Source: Cellulosimicrobium funkei
GTDB taxonomy: Bacteria; Actinomycetota; Actinomycetes; Actinomycetales; Cellulomonadaceae
Direction of reading: 5' to 3'
Length of the DNA stretch: 41,989 bases
Assembly: GCF_001019615.1 (NCBI RefSeq)
Contig: NZ_JNBQ01000033.1
Coordinates: 1-41,989, forward strand
Part shown: positions 37,556 to 41,989 of the stretch, in pieces
How positions within the stretch are numbered: position 1 is the first letter of the stretch
Layout: every line of letters starts with the position of its first letter
Program-made: the position numbers and the translations under genes
Notes under the pieces: generated by a model
Database searches by the model: none
What the model was told of the DNA's origin: nothing
Seen by the model: the letters and a program-made list of their open reading frames with translations, nothing else

Positions 37556-40033
37556 TCAGGAGTGCGGGACCGTCGCGGTGATGAGGGTGCCGTCGTCGCG
37601 GCGGTTGCCGGAGAGCGCGCGCAGGCTCGGGCGACCGGGCTTCACGGGGCCCTGACCGTCGAGCGCGACGCGCGCGACCTCGCCCGGGACGACCTTGACC
37701 TTCTCGCCGCGCACGGTGACCTGCGCGCCGTCGCCGGTCTCGGCGTCGAGCTCGATCGCGTCGGGGAGCACGGTGACGCGCAGGCGCGACCCGTTCCACT
37801 GGACCCGGAACGTCAGTGACTCCCAGTCCTGGGGAAGGCGCGGGTCGAAGCTCAGCTCGCCGTCGGAGTCGCGCATGCCGCCGAACCCGCACGCGAGCGC
37901 GGACCACGTGCCGCCCGCGCTGGCGACGTGCACGCCGTCGGCCGCGTTCGCGTGGAGGTTCGCGAGGTCGACGAACAGCGACGACACGAAGTACTCGAGC
38001 GCGAGCTCGTGGTACCCGACCTCCGCCGCGACGATCGACTGCACGACGCCGGACAGCGTCGAGTCGCCCGTGGTCAACGGGTCGTAGTACTCGAAGTCGG
38101 CGAGCTTCTCCTCCGCGGTGAAGTGCTGGCCCTGGAGGAACAGCGCGAGCACCACGTCGGCCTGCTTGAGCACCTGGTAGCGGTAGATGACGAGCGGGTG
38201 GTAGTGCAGCAGGAGGGGGCGCTTGTTCGCGGGGGTGTGCGCGAGGTCCCAGATCTCGCGCTCGAGGAAGTGCGAGTCCTGCGGGTGGATGCCGATGCTC
38301 TCGGCGTACGGGATCGACATGTGGTCGGCCGCACGGACCCACTCCGCCGCCTCGTACGCGCCGAGCCCGAGCCGGTCCACGAGCAGCGCGTAGTCCTCGG
38401 GGTGCTCGGCCTTCATGCGCTCGACGACGATCGCCGCCGCGCGGAGGTTGAACCGCGCCATGACGTTGGTGAAGAGGTTGTCGTTGACGACGGTCGTGTA
38501 CTCGTCGGGGCCGGTCACGCCGTGGATGTGGAAGTTGTCGTCGCCGTTCGCGCGCCAGAAGCCCAGGTCTTCCCACATGCGCGCGGTCTCGACGAGGATG
38601 TCGACGCCCTCGCGGCGCAGGAAGTCGATGTCGCCCGTCGCGCGGACGTACTGCACGAGCGCGTAGCTGACGTCGGCGTCGATGTGGTACTGCGCGGTGC
38701 CGGCCGCGTAGTAGGCGGACGCCTCCTCGCCGTTGATCGTGCGCCAGGGGAAGAGCGCGCCCTTCTGCGACAGCTCGGCCGCGCGCCGCCGGGCGGCGTC
38801 GAGCATCTGGTAGCGGAAGCGCAGCGCGTTGCGCGCGTACCGGGGGCTCGTGTAGGTGAGGAACGGGAGGACGTAGATCTCGGTGTCCCAGAAGTAGTGC
38901 CCGCTGTACCCGGAGCCGGTGAGTCCCTTGGCGGGGACGCCGTTGCCCTCGGCGCGCGCGGTCGCCTGGGCGAGCTGGAACAGGTTCCAGCGCACGGCCT
39001 GCTGGATGCCGGGCTGGCCGGGGACCTCGACGTCGGAGCGCGCCCAGAAGTCGTCGAGCCACTCGCGCTGGAGGGCGACCTGGGCCTCGACGCCGGTCTC
39101 GCGCGCGCGGTCGAGCGTGCGGCGGCAGCGGTCGACGAGCTCGCGCGACGGCACGCCGCGCGACGTGTGGTACGCCACGAGCTTGGTGAGCCGGATGGGC
39201 CGGCCGGGCTCCGCGTGGACGCGGAACACGTGCTTGGCGAGGTCCTCGTCCACCTGCGTCCGGACGTCCCACTCGTTCTCGGTCTCGAGCAGGTCGTCCG
39301 CCGCGACGGCGAGCGTCATGCCCGAGTTCGTGGCGCGGTAGGAGAGCACGAGCCGCTCGTCGTCGCCCCACTGGGACTGCGGCTGGAGCACCCGACCGGA
39401 GAACTGGTCGGTCTTGCGCGGGTCGAACCCCTCCCCGAGCGACGCGGAGCGCACGTGGTACTCGTCCTGGCCGTCCTGCCGGTTGAGGATCTGCGACGAG
39501 ATCGCGACGGGTGCCGCGGCGTCGAGCAGCGTGACCTCGAACGTCATGATCGCCAGGTGGCGCTCGACGAACGACACCATGCGCTCGGAGCGGATCTGCA
39601 CGCGCTTGCCCGACGGCGTGCGCCACAGCAGCTCGCGGCGCAGGACGCCGTCGCGCAGGTCGAGCGACCGCTCGTAGTCGACGAGGTCCGCGACGGGCAG
39701 CAGGAGCGGCTCGTCGTCGACGTACAGCCGGATGACCTTCGCGTCGGGGACGTTGACGATGGTCTGCCCGACGCGCGCGAACCCGTACGCCTCCTCGGCG
39801 TGCCGGATCGACCACGTCTCGTGGAATCCGTTGACGAACGTGCCGTGCGAGTGGGACTCGCGCCCCTCCTCGACGTTGCCGCGCATGCCGAGGTAGCCGT
39901 TCGCGACGGCGAAGAGCGTCTCGGTCACGCCGAGGTCCTCGGCGGAGAACTGCGACTCGACGAGGCGCCACGGCTCGGCCGGGAAGCGCAGGCGGTCCAC
40001 GGTGCTCTGCTCGTCGGCGGTCTTGCGGATCAC
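37556..40033 (-). CDS. Glycoside hydrolase family 65 disaccharide phosphorylase
   Basis: The 825-residue cytoplasmic enzyme belongs to the maltose/trehalose/kojibiose phosphorylase family, which cleaves an alpha-glucosidic bond with phosphate to give beta-glucose 1-phosphate and a sugar. Seen: N-terminal beta-sandwich with FAVANGYLGMRGNVEEG, the (alpha/alpha)6 barrel with GHYFWDTEIYVLPFL, catalytic acid Glu511 in VTGPDEYTTVVNDN, the phosphate-site sequence LTTGDSTLSGVVQSIVA, and a C-terminal beta domain. It starts at GTG, overlapping the upstream HAD gene stop (GTGA). The pairing with a beta-phosphoglucomutase is classic for these pathways. Which disaccharide (maltose, trehalose, kojibiose, nigerose) cannot be decided by eye, and no transporter is linked. 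Confidence 0.93.
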   Translation of the reverse strand: MIRKTADEQSTVDRLRFPAEPWRLVESQFSAEDLGVTETLFAVANGYLGMRGNVEEGRESHSHGTFVNGFHETWSIRHAEEAYGFARVGQTIVNVPDAKVIRLYVDDEPLLLPVADLVDYERSLDLRDGVLRRELLWRTPSGKRVQIRSERMVSFVERHLAIMTFEVTLLDAAAPVAISSQILNRQDGQDEYHVRSASLGEGFDPRKTDQFSGRVLQPQSQWGDDERLVLSYRATNSGMTLAVAADDLLETENEWDVRTQVDEDLAKHVFRVHAEPGRPIRLTKLVAYHTSRGVPSRELVDRCRRTLDRARETGVEAQVALQREWLDDFWARSDVEVPGQPGIQQAVRWNLFQLAQATARAEGNGVPAKGLTGSGYSGHYFWDTEIYVLPFLTYTSPRYARNALRFRYQMLDAARRRAAELSQKGALFPWRTINGEEASAYYAAGTAQYHIDADVSYALVQYVRATGDIDFLRREGVDILVETARMWEDLGFWRANGDDNFHIHGVTGPDEYTTVVNDNLFTNVMARFNLRAAAIVVERMKAEHPEDYALLVDRLGLGAYEAAEWVRAADHMSIPYAESIGIHPQDSHFLEREIWDLAHTPANKRPLLLHYHPLVIYRYQVLKQADVVLALFLQGQHFTAEEKLADFEYYDPLTTGDSTLSGVVQSIVAAEVGYHELALEYFVSSLFVDLANLHANAADGVHVASAGGTWSALACGFGGMRDSDGELSFDPRLPQDWESLTFRVQWNGSRLRVTVLPDAIELDAETGDGAQVTVRGEKVKVVPGEVARVALDGQGPVKPGRPSLRALSGNRRDDGTLITATVPHS

Positions 40034-40803
40034 GCGCTCTCCTCGTCGGGTCGTGCGGCCGTGGTCGACGCCGCGGCGGTGCGCGGGCGGTCGAGGACCG
40101 TCGCGTCCAGCTCGCCCAGGTCGGTGACGACGACGTCGGCCCCGTGGGCTCGCAGCGCGTCCGCGCCCACGCCACGGTCGACGCCGAGCACGAGCCCGAA
40201 GTCCCCGGCGGCGCCGGCCTGGACGCCCGAGAGCGCGTCCTCCACGACGATCGCCTCCGCGGCCGGGACGCCGAGGAGCTGCGCCGCGTAGAGGTACGTG
40301 TCGGGGGCCGGCTTGCCGGCGATGTGCTCGCGGGCCGCGACGTTCCCGTCGACGACGACCGCGAACCGGTCGGCCAGGCCCGCCGCCGCGAGGACCGCGG
40401 GCGTGTTGCGCGACGACGACACCACCGCGACGGCTGCGCCCGCCCCGGTCACGGCGTCGAGGAAGCGGACCGAGCCCGGGTAGGGCGTGATGCCCTCGTC
40501 GGCGAACATGCGGTTGACGATCTCGTCCTTGCGGTTGCCGAGCGCGCACACCGTGCCCTCGCCGGGCGCGTCCGTGACCTCGCCGCGCGGCAGCTCGACG
40601 CCGCGCGACGCGAGGAACGTCGCGACGCCGTCGTACCGCGGCTTGCCGTCGATCGACGCGAAGTAGTCCGCGGCGGTGTACGGGGCGAGGCCGTGCGCGG
40701 CGCTGTAGGGCGCGAACAGCCGTTCCCAGGCGCGCATGTGGAGCTCGGCGGTGGGCGTGAGGACGCCGTCGAGGTCGAACAGCACGGCTCGCAGCAAGGG
40801 CAT
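40030..40803 (-). CDS. HAD family hydrolase, beta-phosphoglucomutase-like
   Basis: The 257-residue HAD protein has the nucleophile motif FDLDGVLTPT (Asp10, Asp12), a helical cap with HMRAWERLFAPY, motif II VVSSS, Lys in AGKPAPDTYLYA and the late acidic motif VVEDALSGVQAGAAGDFGLVLGVDR. The second Asp and the cap match beta-phosphoglucomutases, which convert beta-glucose 1-phosphate into glucose 6-phosphate; the neighbouring GH65 phosphorylase makes that substrate. Several GH65 operons have this pair. GAAGGA precedes the ATG, and the stop overlaps the GH65 start (GTGA). A trehalose-phosphatase-like role is less likely given the context. Confidence 0.9.
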   Translation of the reverse strand: MPLLRAVLFDLDGVLTPTAELHMRAWERLFAPYSAAHGLAPYTAADYFASIDGKPRYDGVATFLASRGVELPRGEVTDAPGEGTVCALGNRKDEIVNRMFADEGITPYPGSVRFLDAVTGAGAAVAVVSSSRNTPAVLAAAGLADRFAVVVDGNVAAREHIAGKPAPDTYLYAAQLLGVPAAEAIVVEDALSGVQAGAAGDFGLVLGVDRGVGADALRAHGADVVVTDLGELDATVLDRPRTAAASTTAARPDEESA

Positions 40804-40972
40804 GGGGGTCCTTCGCGGTGAGGGGACGGGATCGGCGCCGGGCCACGTCCGTGCCGTCCGGAGAGCCGGGGCGCGGCCGTCCGCACGTCGCCGTCGTGAC
40901 CGCCGCGCGAGGTCAAGCGTACGCACGACGAGCGGTGTGCGGGAAGCCGCCGAGCCGACGCCCAGGCAGCGC

Positions 40973-41989
40973 TCAGGCGTGGGCCCGCTCGGCCAGGACG
41001 TCGGCGACGCGGCCGAGGTTCGCGAGCAGCGCGCGGTGCTCGTCGGGGGTGCCCGCGACGCCGCGGCCCGGCCCTCCCCCGGCGGCGCGCGAGGCGCCCA
41101 GGAGCGCCACGTCGTCGAGCGCGGCGAGCGGGAGCCCGATGCGGCGCCACGGCACGCTCACCGCGTCGGCGAGCTCGCCCAGCGCGGGGCCGGCGCACTG
41201 CGACACCTTCGCGGGCGGGAGCGCGGCCCAGAGCCCGACGCCCCGCTCGACGGCTCGGGCGACGGTCTCCCACAGCCGCTCGTCCCAGGTGCCGAGCGCG
41301 AGGCCGACGGCGTCCGCGCCCGCGAGCACGACGGGCGCCACGCCCACCCACGCCGGACCCACGTGGACGACCGTCGACGCCGACGCGGCGCGCGCGGCGT
41401 CGAGCACGGGCCGCAGCCCGTCCACGAGGTCCGGGCCGGGGACCGCGCGCAGGCGCGAGTAGCCCGAGAACGACGGGAGCACGCCCGTCCCGACCTGGGC
41501 GAGCAGCGGCTCGTCGACCTGCACGACGACGTCCGCCCCGGGGACCTGCCGGCGCACCTGCGCGACGTGCTCGCCCACGGCCACGGCGAGCGCCTCGACG
41601 ACCTCACGCACGGCGCCCCGGTCCGACAGCACGCGGTCGCCGCGCGCGAGGTACACGTCCGCGGCGAGCGTCCAGGGACCGGTGACGGTCACGGCGAGCG
41701 GCCCGGAGTACCCTGCGCCCGCGATGGCCAGCGCCTCGAGGTCCTCGCGCAGGTACGCGTCCGCCCGGCGCAGGTCCGCACCCCCGTGGTCCGCGAGCTT
41801 CCACCCGTGGGGGCCCAGCTCGACGGGGAGGCCGGGCAGCAGCGCGGCCGTCCGCCCGGTCGCGTCCGCGCCGGGACCGCGCCCCGGGAGCTGGACGAGG
41901 AACGGCACCCCGCGCACGCCCGTCGGGACCTCGGCGAGATCACCGAGCACCGTGAGCTGCGCCTCCAGCACGTCCACGCCCTCGCCGCC
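40973..41989 (-). CDS. Cobalamin-independent methionine synthase (MetE)-like domain protein, 5' end outside window
   Basis: About 338 residues are visible; the frame is open at the right edge and the N-terminus (normally some 40 residues with a GSLPG motif) is missing. The visible part matches the short actinobacterial MetE C-terminal-like proteins: VPFLVQLPGRGPGADATGRTAALL, WKLADHGGADLRRADAYLREDLEAL, AVTVTGPWTLAADVYLARGDRVLSD, DVVVQVDEPLLAQVGTGVLPSFSGYSRL and a final SVPWRRIGLPL. These proteins lack the N-terminal half of true MetE and their reaction is uncertain. In many actinobacteria the gene lies between mnmA and ligA. Here it is followed by the HAD/GH65 operon, 169 bp further on. Confidence 0.88.
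   Translation of the reverse strand, partial: GGEGVDVLEAQLTVLGDLAEVPTGVRGVPFLVQLPGRGPGADATGRTAALLPGLPVELGPHGWKLADHGGADLRRADAYLREDLEALAIAGAGYSGPLAVTVTGPWTLAADVYLARGDRVLSDRGAVREVVEALAVAVGEHVAQVRRQVPGADVVVQVDEPLLAQVGTGVLPSFSGYSRLRAVPGPDLVDGLRPVLDAARAASASTVVHVGPAWVGVAPVVLAGADAVGLALGTWDERLWETVARAVERGVGLWAALPPAKVSQCAGPALGELADAVSVPWRRIGLPLAALDDVALLGASRAAGGGPGRGVAGTPDEHRALLANLGRVADVLAERAHA

Noticed and set aside
40911-40916. TTGACC on the minus strand upstream of the HAD gene as a promoter, and GTCAAGC as part of the shared operator
   Set aside because: No acceptable -10 box is found 16 to 18 bases downstream, and only seven bases match the operator.

Overview
The window is very GC-rich and densely coded, with G/C-ending codons, GTG starts, ATGA/GTGA stop-start overlaps and several promoters that appear to give leaderless transcripts. 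These traits and the protein families point to an actinobacterium. A Micrococcales genus of the Cellulomonas, Cellulosimicrobium or Isoptericola kind is my best guess, but that is inference. No rRNA, tRNA, CRISPR array, insertion sequence or phage gene was seen.

Left part (1 to about 22,650): a carbohydrate-uptake and oxidation island. Reading leftward from 6297, a Gfo/Idh/MocA dehydrogenase, a double-NBD ATPase, two permeases and a substrate-binding lipoprotein (cut by the left edge) form ABC importer A of the ribose/inositol type. From 18910 leftward, an ATPase, a permease and a binding lipoprotein form importer B, followed by a hairpin and a second Gfo/Idh/MocA dehydrogenase. Between the two lie a 1,661-residue secreted protein (ThuA-like domain, PQQ-type sugar dehydrogenase propeller, PKD, CBM6 and two ConA-like domains), a small secreted protein with a C-terminal membrane anchor, and a TIM-barrel isomerase/epimerase. 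Rightward from 19320 run a ROK regulator, a free-standing ThuA-like protein, a DapA-family lyase/aldolase and a degenerate Nudix-like protein.

The main new observation is a shared 24-bp dyad operator, roughly CTTWTG-N7-GTCAA-KCAWAAG. It overlaps the -35 box of the importer A and importer B promoters and lies 61 bp upstream of the ROK gene; a weaker relative lies upstream of the giant secreted protein. I infer one ROK-controlled regulon that binds and oxidises a glycan or glycoside outside the cell, imports the products through two ABC systems and processes them with Gfo/Idh, ThuA, isomerase and lyase enzymes. This resembles 3-keto-sugar metabolism, but the substrate is unknown.

Middle and right part (22,700 to 41,989): NAD-dependent DNA ligase (ligA), a WYL-type regulator divergent from an epoxide-hydrolase-like enzyme, a membrane-anchored VanY-type peptidase, an HTTM membrane protein with its small partner, a two-component pair, adhE with a perfect Rex-type operator, a prolyl oligopeptidase, a small lipoprotein, an intergenic stretch with a perfect 24-bp inverted repeat, a GH65 phosphorylase coupled to a beta-phosphoglucomutase-like HAD, and a MetE-like methionine synthase domain protein cut by the right edge. 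The MetE-like gene and ligA are neighbours in many actinobacteria; here about 16 kb of other genes lies between them.
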